Assembly: GCF_004793635.1 (NCBI RefSeq)
Contig: NZ_SRXV01000001.1
Span: 806,501 to 870,500 of the forward strand
Source of the DNA: Marinicauda pacifica
Lineage (GTDB): Bacteria; Pseudomonadota; Alphaproteobacteria; Caulobacterales; Maricaulaceae
Length of the DNA stretch: 64,000 nt
Reading direction: 5' to 3'
Shown: positions 43,852 to 52,454 of the stretch, one piece after another
How the letters are laid out: every line of letters starts with the position of its first letter
How positions within the stretch are numbered: the stretch's first letter is position 1
The notes under the pieces: generated by a model
Databases searched by the model: none
What the model was told of the DNA's origin: nothing
Seen by the model: only the letters and a program-made list of their open reading frames with translations
Position numbers and translations under genes: made by a program

Positions 43852-44526
43852 CTAGTGATAACGACGGATCAAGCCGACGAGCCGGCCCTGCACGCGAACG
43901 CGGTCCGGACCGAAAATACGCGTTTCATACGCCGGGTTCGCCGCCTCAAGCGCAATGGAATTGCCCTTCTTGCGAAGGCGTTTGAGCGTCGCTTCCTGAT
44001 CGTCCACTAGCGCCACGACGATCTCGCCGCTGCCGGCGGTATCGCACCGCCGGATCACCACGACATCGCCGTCGAGAATGCCGGCGTCGATCATCGAATC
44101 GCCGCTGACCTCAAGCGCGAAGTGCTCGCCTCCCGAAAGCATGTCGGGAGGGACGGGGAGGCGATCGGTTTCGTGTTGAATCGCTTCGATCGGCACACCA
44201 GCCGCAATACGTCCCAGAACGGGGACTTCCGAGGTCTGACTGCCGCGGTCCGATCGTCCGAAATCGGCCTGAACCACGTTGCCGGGTGCAGTGTCGGGAC
44301 GGGACCCGGTCATTTCCGGCATTTTGAGAACTTCGAGGGCGCGCGCACGGTGGGGGAGCCGGCGAATGAAGCCGCGTTCCTCCAGCGCGCTCACCAGACG
44401 GTGAACGCCGGATTTCGAAGCCAGATTAAGAGCTTCCTTCATTTCGTCGAACGAGGGCGAGACACCATCGCGGCTCAAACGCTTATGGATGAAAACCAAA
44501 AGCTCGTGCTGCTTCTTGGTGAGCAT
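43852..44526 (-). CDS. lexA: LexA repressor
   Basis: SOS-response repressor (224 residues). The N-terminal winged helix-turn-helix ([20 protein letters not shown]) binds GTTC-N7-GTTC operators in alphaproteobacteria. The self-cleavage site is A109-G110 (GRIAAGVP), with the serine nucleophile S144 (SGDSM) and lysine K182 (ATLKRL). All catalytic residues are intact, so RecA-stimulated autocleavage should work. A perfect SOS operator lies in its own promoter. It is convergent with comEC. Confidence 0.97.
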   Translation of the reverse strand: MLTKKQHELLVFIHKRLSRDGVSPSFDEMKEALNLASKSGVHRLVSALEERGFIRRLPHRARALEVLKMPEMTGSRPDTAPGNVVQADFGRSDRGSQTSEVPVLGRIAAGVPIEAIQHETDRLPVPPDMLSGGEHFALEVSGDSMIDAGILDGDVVVIRRCDTAGSGEIVVALVDDQEATLKRLRKKGNSIALEAANPAYETRIFGPDRVRVQGRLVGLIRRYH

Positions 44527-44545
44527 GGACGTCCCCCTGCGGCTG

Positions 44546-44560
44546 GAACAAAAGCGGAAG
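44546..44560 (-). promoter_or_regulatory. Second LexA-like site before lexA
   Basis: GAACAAAAGCGGAAG (plus strand) has GAAC and GAA(G) at the 7-base spacing, one mismatch from the operator. It lies 20-34 bases upstream of the lexA ATG, in the untranslated leader. It is 13/15 identical to the site in the promoter of the 30-codon gene at 20437-20451. Confidence 0.45.
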
Positions 44561-44571
44561 TTATGCCGAAT

Positions 44572-44600
44572 GTTCTATGCCTGTTCCATGCAGGCGTCAA
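44572..44600 (-). promoter_or_regulatory. lexA promoter with perfect SOS operator
   Basis: Read on the minus strand: TTGACG (-35, 44600-44595), 17-base spacer, TAGAAC (-10, 44577-44572). The operator, GTTC-TATGCCT-GTTC on the plus strand at 44572-44586, is a perfect alphaproteobacterial LexA box and covers the -10 and half the spacer. LexA bound here would block its own transcription, the expected autoregulation. Confidence 0.85.
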
Positions 44601-44623
44601 GCCGCGTGGCGGACGCGGGAGGG

Positions 44624-45412
44624 CTAGCCGAGGAGTCGGCGAGTCGCTTGGGTGACGTCGTCCTGCCGCATAAGGCTTTCACCGACCAGAAGCGCCCGCG
44701 CCCCGGCCGAGGCGACCCGCGAGACATCGTCCGGCGTGAAGATGCCGCTCTCGGCCACCAAGAGGGCCTGCGTCGGCGCGTGCGGCGCGAGCGATTCGAA
44801 TGTCTCCAGACGCGTCTCGAAGGTGCGCAGATTGCGGTTGTTCACGCCCACCAGAGTGGCGCCGAGCTGATTGGCGCGTTCCATTTCCGCGCGGTCGTGA
44901 ACCTCGACAAGCGCGTCCATGCCCCATCTGGCGGCCTCATCCATAAGGGTGCGCGCCGTGTCATCGTCGACCGCGGACAGGATGACGAGAATGCAATCGG
45001 CCCCGAGCGCGCGCGATTCGGCGATCTGCCAGCGCGTGTACATGAAGTCCTTGCGCAGGACCGGCAGGGAGACAGCGTCTCGCGCGGCCTGGAGGTAGGC
45101 ATCCTCGCCCTGGAAGCTGGGCGTATCCGTCAGCACAGAGAGACAGGTCGCACCGCCGGCCTGATAGGCTCTGGCAAGTGCGGGCGGATCGAAGTCCTCG
45201 CGGATCAAACCCTTGGACGGACTTGCCTTCTTGATTTCGGCAATCAGCGCGGGGCGGCCGTTGCGCGAGGCGGATTCAAGGGCCGAGGCGAAGCCGCGAA
45301 CCGGCGGCGCCAGCTCTGCAGCGGTGCAGACGGCATCAAACGGACGATCGGTCTCGCGGTTGCGGACATCCTCGCGCTTGTACGCTTCGATTCGTGCCAG
45401 CACATCGCTCAT
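44624..45412 (-). CDS. trpC: Indole-3-glycerol phosphate synthase
   Basis: TIM-barrel enzyme closing the indole ring in tryptophan synthesis (262 residues). Phosphate and catalytic regions: [54 protein letters not shown], and [16 protein letters not shown] near the end. Monofunctional (no TrpF fusion). Its start overlaps the trpD stop by four bases. The moaC-moeA pair often found between trpC and lexA in relatives is not here. Confidence 0.96.
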   Translation of the reverse strand: MSDVLARIEAYKREDVRNRETDRPFDAVCTAAELAPPVRGFASALESASRNGRPALIAEIKKASPSKGLIREDFDPPALARAYQAGGATCLSVLTDTPSFQGEDAYLQAARDAVSLPVLRKDFMYTRWQIAESRALGADCILVILSAVDDDTARTLMDEAARWGMDALVEVHDRAEMERANQLGATLVGVNNRNLRTFETRLETFESLAPHAPTQALLVAESGIFTPDDVSRVASAGARALLVGESLMRQDDVTQATRRLLG

Positions 45413-46434
45413 CGGTATTCCTCGTGGGTCACGTCACTTAGCGTCTGCAGAGCGCTCCTCGCTTGGCCCTCATCGATCGAGCGCGCAGCCAGCGCAGCTC
45501 CCTCGGCCAGGCTCTCTGCTTTCCCGGCGAGAATCAGCGCAGCCGCCGCGTTCAGCAGCACGATATCGCGATAGGCCCCGGTCTCGCCATCGAGCAGACG
45601 GCGCAGCGCCTGGGCATTGTGCTGAGGATCGCCGCCTTTGAGCTCATCGAGCGAGGCCCGTCTCAGGCCGGCATCCTCAGGGGTCACTGTGAACCGGCGT
45701 ATCTGCCCTTTCGGCGTGAGTTCGGCCACAAGGCTTTCACCTGTTGTGGTCAATTCGTCGAGCCCGTCGCTGCCGTGCACGATCCAGGCACGCTCGGCGC
45801 CGAGTCCGCGCAGAGCTTCGGCCATGGGCTCCAGCCAGCGTTCATCGAAAACGCCGAGGAGCTGACGCCTCGCGCCGGCCGGATTGGACAACGGACCCAG
45901 CAGATTAAAGATAGTACGTACTGCAAGTGTCTTGCGGGCCGGTCCGACATGGCGCACGGCACCGTGATGGGCCTGCGCGAAGAGGAAGCCGACCCGGGCC
46001 TCGCGTAGGGCCTTCTCCACCGATGGCACCGAGGCGAAGATATTCACGCCGATAGCTTCGAGGACCTCCGCCGAGCCGGATTTGGAGGATGCCGCCTTGT
46101 TGCCGTGCTTGGCGACTGTGGCGCCGGCGCCCGCTGCGACGAGAGCGGCCGCAGTCGAGATGTTCCAGGTGCCGCGCGCATCGCCGCCCGTTCCGCAGGT
46201 GTCGATGGCGCCTTCAGGCGCGTGCACGGGCGTCATGCGTGACCGCATAGCCTCGGCGCCAACGATCAGCGCTTCGGGTGTCTCTCCGACGGCAGCAAGC
46301 CCGATCAGCAAACCGCCTATCTCGACTGGATCGGCCTCACCGTCCATCAGAGCATTGAAGGCTGCCTCCAGGGCAGACCGGTCCGGCGCGCGGCCGGCGG
46401 CCAGGGCCTGTATGGCGGGAGACAGCCGGCTCAT
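45409..46434 (-). CDS. trpD: Anthranilate phosphoribosyltransferase
   Basis: Transfers phosphoribosyl from PRPP to anthranilate (341 residues, normal). The PRPP-binding glycine motif is [20 protein letters not shown], followed by [20 protein letters not shown] and the [20 protein letters not shown] region. Four-base overlaps with both trpG upstream and trpC downstream show a tightly coupled trpGDC unit on the minus strand. Confidence 0.97.
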   Translation of the reverse strand: MSRLSPAIQALAAGRAPDRSALEAAFNALMDGEADPVEIGGLLIGLAAVGETPEALIVGAEAMRSRMTPVHAPEGAIDTCGTGGDARGTWNISTAAALVAAGAGATVAKHGNKAASSKSGSAEVLEAIGVNIFASVPSVEKALREARVGFLFAQAHHGAVRHVGPARKTLAVRTIFNLLGPLSNPAGARRQLLGVFDERWLEPMAEALRGLGAERAWIVHGSDGLDELTTTGESLVAELTPKGQIRRFTVTPEDAGLRRASLDELKGGDPQHNAQALRRLLDGETGAYRDIVLLNAAAALILAGKAESLAEGAALAARSIDEGQARSALQTLSDVTHEEYR

Positions 46435-47018
46435 GCCGGAATGGCGGCCGGTAGCCCGGCAAGCGTCAGGAAATTGGCCAGAATCTGGTGGCCGCTCTGC
46501 GAGGCGATGCTCTCGGGATGGAATTGAACCCCGTGGATCGGCCGCGTCGGGTGAGACAGCCCCATGATCTCGCCGTCGGCCGTACGCGCGGTCACCTTGA
46601 GAGGACTGTCGGCAGACAGTTCGACCGCGAGGGAGTGGTAGCGCGTGCCCAGGAGCGGACGAGGGAGTTCATGGAACACGCCGGCACCCTCGTGCTCGAT
46701 TTCGCTGGTCTTGCCGTGCATGATTTCACGCGCCTGGACGACCTTGCCGCCAAAGACCTGCCCGATCGCCTGATGGCCGAGGCACACACCGAATATTGGC
46801 AGTGTTTCCGGGGCGTTGCGGATCAGATCGAGGCAGATCCCGGCGCGGTCAGGATCGCAGGGACCCGGCGAGATCACCACCGCGGACGGCGACATGGCAA
46901 AGGCCTCGTTAACGCTGATCGCGTCATTACGAACCACCCGCACCTGGCTTCCCAACTGCTGGAAATAATGGACCAGGTTGAAGGTGAAGCTGTCGTAATT
47001 GTCGATAAGCAGGAGCAT
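46431..47018 (-). CDS. trpG: Anthranilate synthase component II (glutamine amidotransferase)
   Basis: Supplies ammonia from glutamine to TrpE (195 residues). The class I amidotransferase nucleophile is in FGVCLGHQAIGQVFGG and the His-Glu pair is in VQFHPESIAS. The frame is open upstream to 47096, but the ATG at 47018 gives the standard start MLLLIDNYDSFTFNL. The start lies only 5 bases from the possible GTG start of the divergent deacetylase gene, so the trpGDC promoter must overlap that gene. Confidence 0.96.
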   Translation of the reverse strand: MLLLIDNYDSFTFNLVHYFQQLGSQVRVVRNDAISVNEAFAMSPSAVVISPGPCDPDRAGICLDLIRNAPETLPIFGVCLGHQAIGQVFGGKVVQAREIMHGKTSEIEHEGAGVFHELPRPLLGTRYHSLAVELSADSPLKVTARTADGEIMGLSHPTRPIHGVQFHPESIASQSGHQILANFLTLAGLPAAIPA

Positions 47019-47023
47019 GAGAC

Positions 47024-48055
47024 GTGGCCGACCCTTCCAGTGAACGAGGGGCGAAGTTAGGCGAGGCGCCGCCCCGCGCCAAGCTGGCCGACTCACGCTA
47101 TGCAGCGTTCATGACTCAGACCGCTGCCTTTGCGCCACATCTGGGCGCGGCAATCGCCGCGGGCCTCCTGATCTGTTCCGGCCTGGCCTTCCAGGCCGGC
47201 GCGGAGGGCGCGGTCATGCGGCTAGAAGACAGCCTGGGCGGCCTTGCTGTGTCTGGTGATGCGCAAACGGCGACAAGCTCAGTCGCGCGAATTGCTAATC
47301 GCGAAATAGTACCGATACCTACCGAATGTACTTCGAGTTTCGATGGAACTGTGACGACAGTTCAGGATGCCGGGGATGGGCTTTCCCAGCCACCGACGCT
47401 GGCGATCATCATTGACGATGTGGGCCTCGACCGTACCTCAACCGAACGTCTGCTGGCGCTTGATATCCCACTGACACTCGCCTTCCTGCCCTATGCAGAC
47501 GCGACCCCGGAGCTGGCATTGGCGGCTCGGGCGGCGGGAAAGGATGTTTTCCTTCATCTGCCCATGGAGCCGGTTGGTCTGGACGATCCTGGGCCGCATG
47601 CGCTGGCGCGCCATCTGACAGCCGACCAGATTGGCGAACGGGTCCGCTGGGCGCTGGCCCGCGTGCCGGGCGCAACCGGATTCAACAACCATATGGGCAG
47701 CCGGCTGACTTCGGACGCCGGGGCCATGGATGCGCTCTTTGCGCCGCTTTCGGGGCAGGGTCTGGTTTTTGTGGACTCTCTCACCAGCAGTGAAAGCGTG
47801 GCCGGCGACCGGGCTGCGCAAGCCGGGCTGAGAGCCTATCGCCGAGATGTCTTCCTCGACCATGAGATCGACGAAGAAGCAATCGATTCAGCGCTTTCGG
47901 ACGCACTTTCCCGCGCGCGCGAGACCGGGTCGGCGATTGCCATCGGCCATCCGCACAGCCTGACCCTTGCTGCCCTGGAAGGGCTGGGCGCCCGCGCCGC
48001 CCGCGAGGGGGTTCAGCTGGTGACCATCCGCGATCTGGCGGCCCGGGAGAGTTAG
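47024..48055 (+). CDS. Divergent polysaccharide deacetylase family protein (YibQ type)
   Basis: Protein of 343 residues (if GTG 47024 is the start) with one hydrophobic segment near residues 40-58 (AAIAAGLLICSGLAF) and a C-terminal divergent polysaccharide deacetylase domain from ~125: LAIIIDDVGLDRTSTERL, DVFLHLPMEP, NNHMGSRLTSD, VFVDSLTSS and AIGHPHSLTLAAL. GTG 47024 has AGGAG 8 bases before it; ATG 47111 has none but would leave a 92-base spacer to trpG. The role is unknown; family members often sit near envelope hydrolase genes. It is convergent with trpE, and the two stop codons overlap by four bases. Confidence 0.85.
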   Translation: MADPSSERGAKLGEAPPRAKLADSRYAAFMTQTAAFAPHLGAAIAAGLLICSGLAFQAGAEGAVMRLEDSLGGLAVSGDAQTATSSVARIANREIVPIPTECTSSFDGTVTTVQDAGDGLSQPPTLAIIIDDVGLDRTSTERLLALDIPLTLAFLPYADATPELALAARAAGKDVFLHLPMEPVGLDDPGPHALARHLTADQIGERVRWALARVPGATGFNNHMGSRLTSDAGAMDALFAPLSGQGLVFVDSLTSSESVAGDRAAQAGLRAYRRDVFLDHEIDEEAIDSALSDALSRARETGSAIAIGHPHSLTLAALEGLGARAAREGVQLVTIRDLAARES

Positions 48056-49563
48056 GCGAAGCGCCAGGCTTCCGCAGCGGCCCGGAACAGGGCACGGGCC
48101 TTGTTGACCGATTCCTGACGCTCGAGTTCGGGATCGGAGTCCAGCACGACGCCGCCGCCTGCCTGCACATGCATCTGGCCGTTCTTCACGATGGCCGTCC
48201 GCAAGGCGATGCAGGTGTCGAGACCGCCGCCCGCGCCGAAATACCCCACTGCGCCGGCATAAATGCCGCGGCGGTGGGGCTCCAGTTCATCAATGATTTC
48301 CATCGCCCGGACCTTGGGGGCGCCAGAAACCGTACCTGCGGGGAAGCCGGCAAAGAGGGCAGAAACCGCATCCTCGCCGTCGGCCAAGCGGCCTTCGACA
48401 TTGGAAACCAGGTGCATGACCTGACTGTATCTCTCGATTATCTCCCTGTCGGTAACCGTTACCGAACCAGGAAGGCAGACGCGGCCCACGTCATTTCTCC
48501 CGAGATCCAACAGCATCAGATGTTCGGCCCGCTCCTTGGGGTCGGCGAGCAGGTCGCGCTCGTAGCGCGCATCGCTTTCCGGGGTCGAACCGCGCGGACG
48601 GGTCCCGGCGATCGGGCGCATGGTGACGATCCCGTCGCGCAGTCGGACCAGGATTTCCGGGCTGGACCCCACGATCTGGAAATTGCCCAGATCGAAGTAG
48701 TAGAGGAACGGCGAGGGGTTGGTCCGGCGCAGCGACCGGTAGAGCGCAAAGGGCGGCAGGGTGTATGGCGCCGAGAAGCGCTGGCTCGGCACGACCTGGA
48801 AGATATCCCCGGCGCGGATGTAGTCGCGCGCACGCTGGACGCGCTCGTGAAACGCGGCGTCGGAGGTGTTCGACTGCGCGTCCGGCTCTTCGTCGCGGCG
48901 TTCGCCTTGGCGGTGGCCGGGCGAAGGGGAGTCCAGACGGTCGAACACCGCCTCGATGCGCCGGGTCGCCGCCTCGATGGACTCCTCCGGCGACACACCG
49001 TCGCGCGGCCGGATCGGCGCGGCGGCCATGATTTCCTGCGCGAGCGCATCGAACACGACCATGACGCGCGGCCGCATCAGCGTGGCTTCGGGCGTCTGCA
49101 GCGGATCGGGATCGGCGTGACCGGGCAGGGTTTCGACATGGCGCACCATGTCGTAGCCGAGATAACCGAACAGCCCGGCCGAGAGCGGGGCCAGCCCGCT
49201 CGGCATGTCCAGCCGGGATTCGTCGATGAGCGCCTTGAGCGAGTCCAGCACGGGGACGTCCTGAGCGACGAATTCGTAGGGCTGCTGACCGGGCGCGGGG
49301 GCCCGGGCAATCTCGGCCTTACCGTCCCGGCAGCGCCAGATCAGGTCCGGATCGATCCCGATGGCCGAGTAGCGGCCGCGATAGGCGCCGCCCTCGACGC
49401 TTTCCAGCAAGAAGCTGTTCGTACCGGCGCCGGCACCCGCCAGCTTGAGGTATGCGGAGACCGGCGTCTCCAGATCGTCCACGCGGCGCGCGGTCAGCAG
49501 GACCGGCTTGCCCTGGGCGAGAAGGCTGCGCGCCGTGGCCAGGTCAGGCGTGAATGCGGACAT
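48052..49563 (-). CDS. trpE: Anthranilate synthase component I
   Basis: Chorismate-binding subunit making anthranilate (503 residues). The Trp feedback site is visible as FLLESVEGG near residue 52. The catalytic half shows GDIFQVVPSQRFSAPYT, SPEILVRLRDG, RPIAGTRPRG, LLDLGRNDVGRV and GTVSGAPKVRAMEIID. A short low-complexity stretch (SPGHRQGERRDEEPDAQ) interrupts the middle. It begins 18 bases after ppiD, so it is probably cotranscribed with that gene, and it is separated from trpG by the plus-strand deacetylase gene. Confidence 0.96.
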   Translation of the reverse strand: MSAFTPDLATARSLLAQGKPVLLTARRVDDLETPVSAYLKLAGAGAGTNSFLLESVEGGAYRGRYSAIGIDPDLIWRCRDGKAEIARAPAPGQQPYEFVAQDVPVLDSLKALIDESRLDMPSGLAPLSAGLFGYLGYDMVRHVETLPGHADPDPLQTPEATLMRPRVMVVFDALAQEIMAAAPIRPRDGVSPEESIEAATRRIEAVFDRLDSPSPGHRQGERRDEEPDAQSNTSDAAFHERVQRARDYIRAGDIFQVVPSQRFSAPYTLPPFALYRSLRRTNPSPFLYYFDLGNFQIVGSSPEILVRLRDGIVTMRPIAGTRPRGSTPESDARYERDLLADPKERAEHLMLLDLGRNDVGRVCLPGSVTVTDREIIERYSQVMHLVSNVEGRLADGEDAVSALFAGFPAGTVSGAPKVRAMEIIDELEPHRRGIYAGAVGYFGAGGGLDTCIALRTAIVKNGQMHVQAGGGVVLDSDPELERQESVNKARALFRAAAEAWRFA

Positions 49564-49581
49564 GAGGCGTGGTTCCGCGCG

Positions 49582-51477
49582 TTACGGGTTGGCGTTCGAG
49601 CGGCCCAGAGCCTGGTCGATCAGGGTAGGGTTGCGTTCGATCTCATAGGTCGACAGCAGGTGGGTCCGGATCAGCTGGGACAGATCGCTTTCAAGACCGG
49701 CGGCGATGTCGGTGCGTGTCTCGTCCGTGGGGTCCAAGCTGGCCGGGGGCATGATCTCGCTCACGCGGGCCACGGCCCGGGTCCGCTGATCGCCTGCACG
49801 CGCCTCGAACACCTCGTTCTCGCCGGCCGCGAAGGCGCGGCGAACCAGGTCCTGATTGAACGGCCCGGCCGTTTCGGACCGACGCAGTGTCGCGGTTTCC
49901 ACTCGCGCGCCTTCGCCAAAGGAGTCGGCAATCGCGTTCAGGTCCTCGCCCGCCTCAAGGCGGGTCATCGCCTCGTCGGCGCGTTCCTGCAGCCGCTCGT
50001 CAACCGTGCGGAAGCGCCACAGCGTCTCCGCGCGCTCGCGGACCTCGGCCAGATCGGGGACGCGCGCGGGTTCGACCGCATCGACGCGCAGCACGAAATA
50101 CCCGTTCTCGCCATACTCGGTGGGATCGGTCTCGAACCCTGCGGGAAACTCGAACGCGGCGGCGAGGATTTCCTCGTTATCGGCAAGGCCCCTGACCCGG
50201 ACGCCATCGGCCGTCACGCCCGACTGCGACACGAAGTCGAAATACTCCACCGGAATGCCGGCCTGCGCCCCGGCCTGGTCGAGTGCCATGCCGCCGGCGC
50301 GGGCTTCATCGAGTTCGAAAATCTTGTCCAGAACCAGCTGCTCGGCCTGATCGAGCGCCAGCTCGGCACGCAGACCGGCGCGGGCCTGTTCGAAACCGGG
50401 CACCTGGGGATCGTTCGCCGCATCGATCAGCACAACGCGCCAGCCGAGCCGGGCCTCCACCGCGACCGCCTCGTTCGCGCCGGCCTCGAAAGCTGCATCG
50501 GCCACGGCGCTCTGGGGAATTTCGTAGGCCTGAACATCGGTCAGCTCGACCGGCTCGCCCAGACCGAATTCGGCGGCGACCTCGGCCGGATCGGTCCCGG
50601 CATTGAGCGCCACGGCCGCGCTTTGCGCCGTGGCCTCGTCGGGCGCATTCCACTGGCGCAGCGAGCGCGTCGCAGGATCGGCGAGTTCGCCATTCTCAAG
50701 GCGGATCTCATACAGATTGCGCAGATCGTCTTCGGCGACCTCAATGTCGCGCATCATCAGTTCCGGCGAAACGCGCGCCAGCGTGATCCGGCGGAGCTCG
50801 GGACGCTGGAAAGCCTGCGGCGTTTCGTCGATCAGGGTCTGAAGTTCTTCGTCGGTCGGTGCAGGCAAGTCGCCGGCCAGGGCAGGCGAGAGGAAGAGGG
50901 CGTCGACCGACCGACGCTCGCCCTCATAGGCCAGGCGCGCCGTTGCCATCGTGTCGGGAACGGCCAGCCCGGTCAGCAGGGGCAGCACCAGCTGCGTCCG
51001 CATCAGGTCCCCGCGGACGCTGTCTTCAAACTCGGTCTCGCTGTAGTTCGCGTTCGAGAGGGCCTGGCGATAGGCCTGACGGTCGAAGCGGCCGGTAAAC
51101 GGATTGCTGAACGCCTCGATCGTCTGAATGCCGGCGCGCACTTCTTCGTCGGACACGCCGAGACGCAAGTCGTCCGCCTTGGCTTCAATCGCGGCCTGAT
51201 CGATGAGGCGGCCGAGAACACGGTCGGGCAGACCCGCCTGTTCTGCCTGCTCTCGGGTCACGCCCGGGTTCTGGGTCTGGATGTTGCGCAGCTCACGTTG
51301 ATAGGTGGTGCTCAGCTCCCGGGCGCTGATCGTTTCGCCGCCCACGGTGGCCGCCGATGTCGGCGAGACGCGGAAGACGTCAGTCACCCCGAACAGGGCG
51401 AACGCGGCCAGCAGCGGCACGATGATGATCAGGACGGCGAAAGGCGAGCGGGTGAGCGAACGAATGGCGGCAAGCAT
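49582..51477 (-). CDS. ppiD: Peptidyl-prolyl cis-trans isomerase PpiD-like (SurA_N-type) membrane chaperone
   Basis: Inner-membrane anchored periplasmic folding factor (631 residues). One N-terminal transmembrane helix (FAVLIIIVPLLAAFALFGV) is followed by a SurA-like N-terminal domain (residues ~35-240) and a parvulin-type region (~250-380). The family helps nascent outer-membrane and periplasmic proteins at the Sec exit. The parvulin motif is weak, so isomerase activity is uncertain. It lies upstream of trpE on the minus strand, a common alphaproteobacterial pair, and is divergent from tpiA. Confidence 0.88.
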   Translation of the reverse strand: MLAAIRSLTRSPFAVLIIIVPLLAAFALFGVTDVFRVSPTSAATVGGETISARELSTTYQRELRNIQTQNPGVTREQAEQAGLPDRVLGRLIDQAAIEAKADDLRLGVSDEEVRAGIQTIEAFSNPFTGRFDRQAYRQALSNANYSETEFEDSVRGDLMRTQLVLPLLTGLAVPDTMATARLAYEGERRSVDALFLSPALAGDLPAPTDEELQTLIDETPQAFQRPELRRITLARVSPELMMRDIEVAEDDLRNLYEIRLENGELADPATRSLRQWNAPDEATAQSAAVALNAGTDPAEVAAEFGLGEPVELTDVQAYEIPQSAVADAAFEAGANEAVAVEARLGWRVVLIDAANDPQVPGFEQARAGLRAELALDQAEQLVLDKIFELDEARAGGMALDQAGAQAGIPVEYFDFVSQSGVTADGVRVRGLADNEEILAAAFEFPAGFETDPTEYGENGYFVLRVDAVEPARVPDLAEVRERAETLWRFRTVDERLQERADEAMTRLEAGEDLNAIADSFGEGARVETATLRRSETAGPFNQDLVRRAFAAGENEVFEARAGDQRTRAVARVSEIMPPASLDPTDETRTDIAAGLESDLSQLIRTHLLSTYEIERNPTLIDQALGRSNANP

Positions 51478-51653
51478 GAAGAATCAGGGCGCTGGGGCAG
51501 CGCCTCCCCCGGAATACGGTTGCAATTGCGCGCGAACCTAGCCGCCTCGCGGTTGGCCAGCAAGCGGGCGCTGCCGGTTCAGGGCATGCGTTGCCCGTTC
51601 GCGGCCACGCTGCTATCGCTGACGCCTTCAATCGCAATGGTGAGGAGCAGACG

Positions 51654-52388
51654 GTGCGGCGCACGCTAATCGCAGGAAACTGGAAGATGCACGGCCTGAC
51701 CGCCGACCTGAGCTGGGTCGAGGCCTTCCACCGCGCCGCCAATCCCAACGCGCCCTGCGACGTACTGGTCTGTCCACCCTTCACCTTGCTTGCGGCCTTC
51801 GCGGCGCGCTGCACCGACAAGGCGATCGAGGTGGGGGCGCAAGATTGCGGACCGGCCGCCACGGGCGCCTACACCGGAGACGTGTCTGCGCAAATGGTCG
51901 CCGATTGCGGTGCGCGATACGTGATTACGGGCCATTCCGAGCGGCGGGCCGGGCACGGGGAAACCAGCGAGGCGGTTCGCACCAAGGCTGATGCGGCGTT
52001 GAGCGCGGGCCTGATCCCGATCATCTGCGTGGGCGAGACGCTGGAGGATCGCGAGGCGGGCAGGGCCGAAGATGTGGTCAGCGCGCAGCTGCACGGCAGC
52101 GTGCCGGAGTCGGTCACGGGAGCGGATGTGATCGTGGCCTATGAACCGGTGTGGGCGATCGGCACGGGCCGGTCGGCAAGTGCGGAGGACGCGCAGTCCA
52201 TGCACGCGCACATTCGCGAGATCTGGTCGCGCGGGCGCCCGGAGGCCTTGCGGATACTCTATGGCGGTTCGGTCAAGCCGGACAACAGCGCGGAAATCTT
52301 GGTCGGGGCTGACGTTGATGGGGCGCTGATCGGCGGCGCAAGTCTGGACCCGGAATGTTTTGCATCAATTGTTAACTCTGTCCGGTAA
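51654..52388 (+). CDS. tpiA: Triosephosphate isomerase
   Basis: Glycolytic TIM-barrel enzyme (244 residues). Catalytic residues are visible: K11 in GNWKMHG, the His in VITGHSERRAGHGET, and the Glu in AYEPVWAIGTGRSA; the phosphate loop is YGGSVKPDN. No ATG fits. GTG at 51654 with GAGGAG 6 bases upstream gives the exact family N-terminus (RRTLIAGNWK). Divergent from ppiD with 176 bases between, which must hold both promoters. Confidence 0.96.
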   Translation: MRRTLIAGNWKMHGLTADLSWVEAFHRAANPNAPCDVLVCPPFTLLAAFAARCTDKAIEVGAQDCGPAATGAYTGDVSAQMVADCGARYVITGHSERRAGHGETSEAVRTKADAALSAGLIPIICVGETLEDREAGRAEDVVSAQLHGSVPESVTGADVIVAYEPVWAIGTGRSASAEDAQSMHAHIREIWSRGRPEALRILYGGSVKPDNSAEILVGADVDGALIGGASLDPECFASIVNSVR

Positions 52389-52454
52389 GGCGATTTTCAC
52401 CTGTTCTGCGAATACTGCGTTGAAGAAACATGCAGAAAGCAGACGGGGTGTTGA

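Noticed and set aside
48169..51669. Plus-strand open frame of 1166 codons opposite trpE and ppiD
   Set aside because: It is antisense to two well-supported genes, has no family-like motif and a composition (Arg/Gly/Ala/His-rich) typical of shadow frames in GC-rich DNA.
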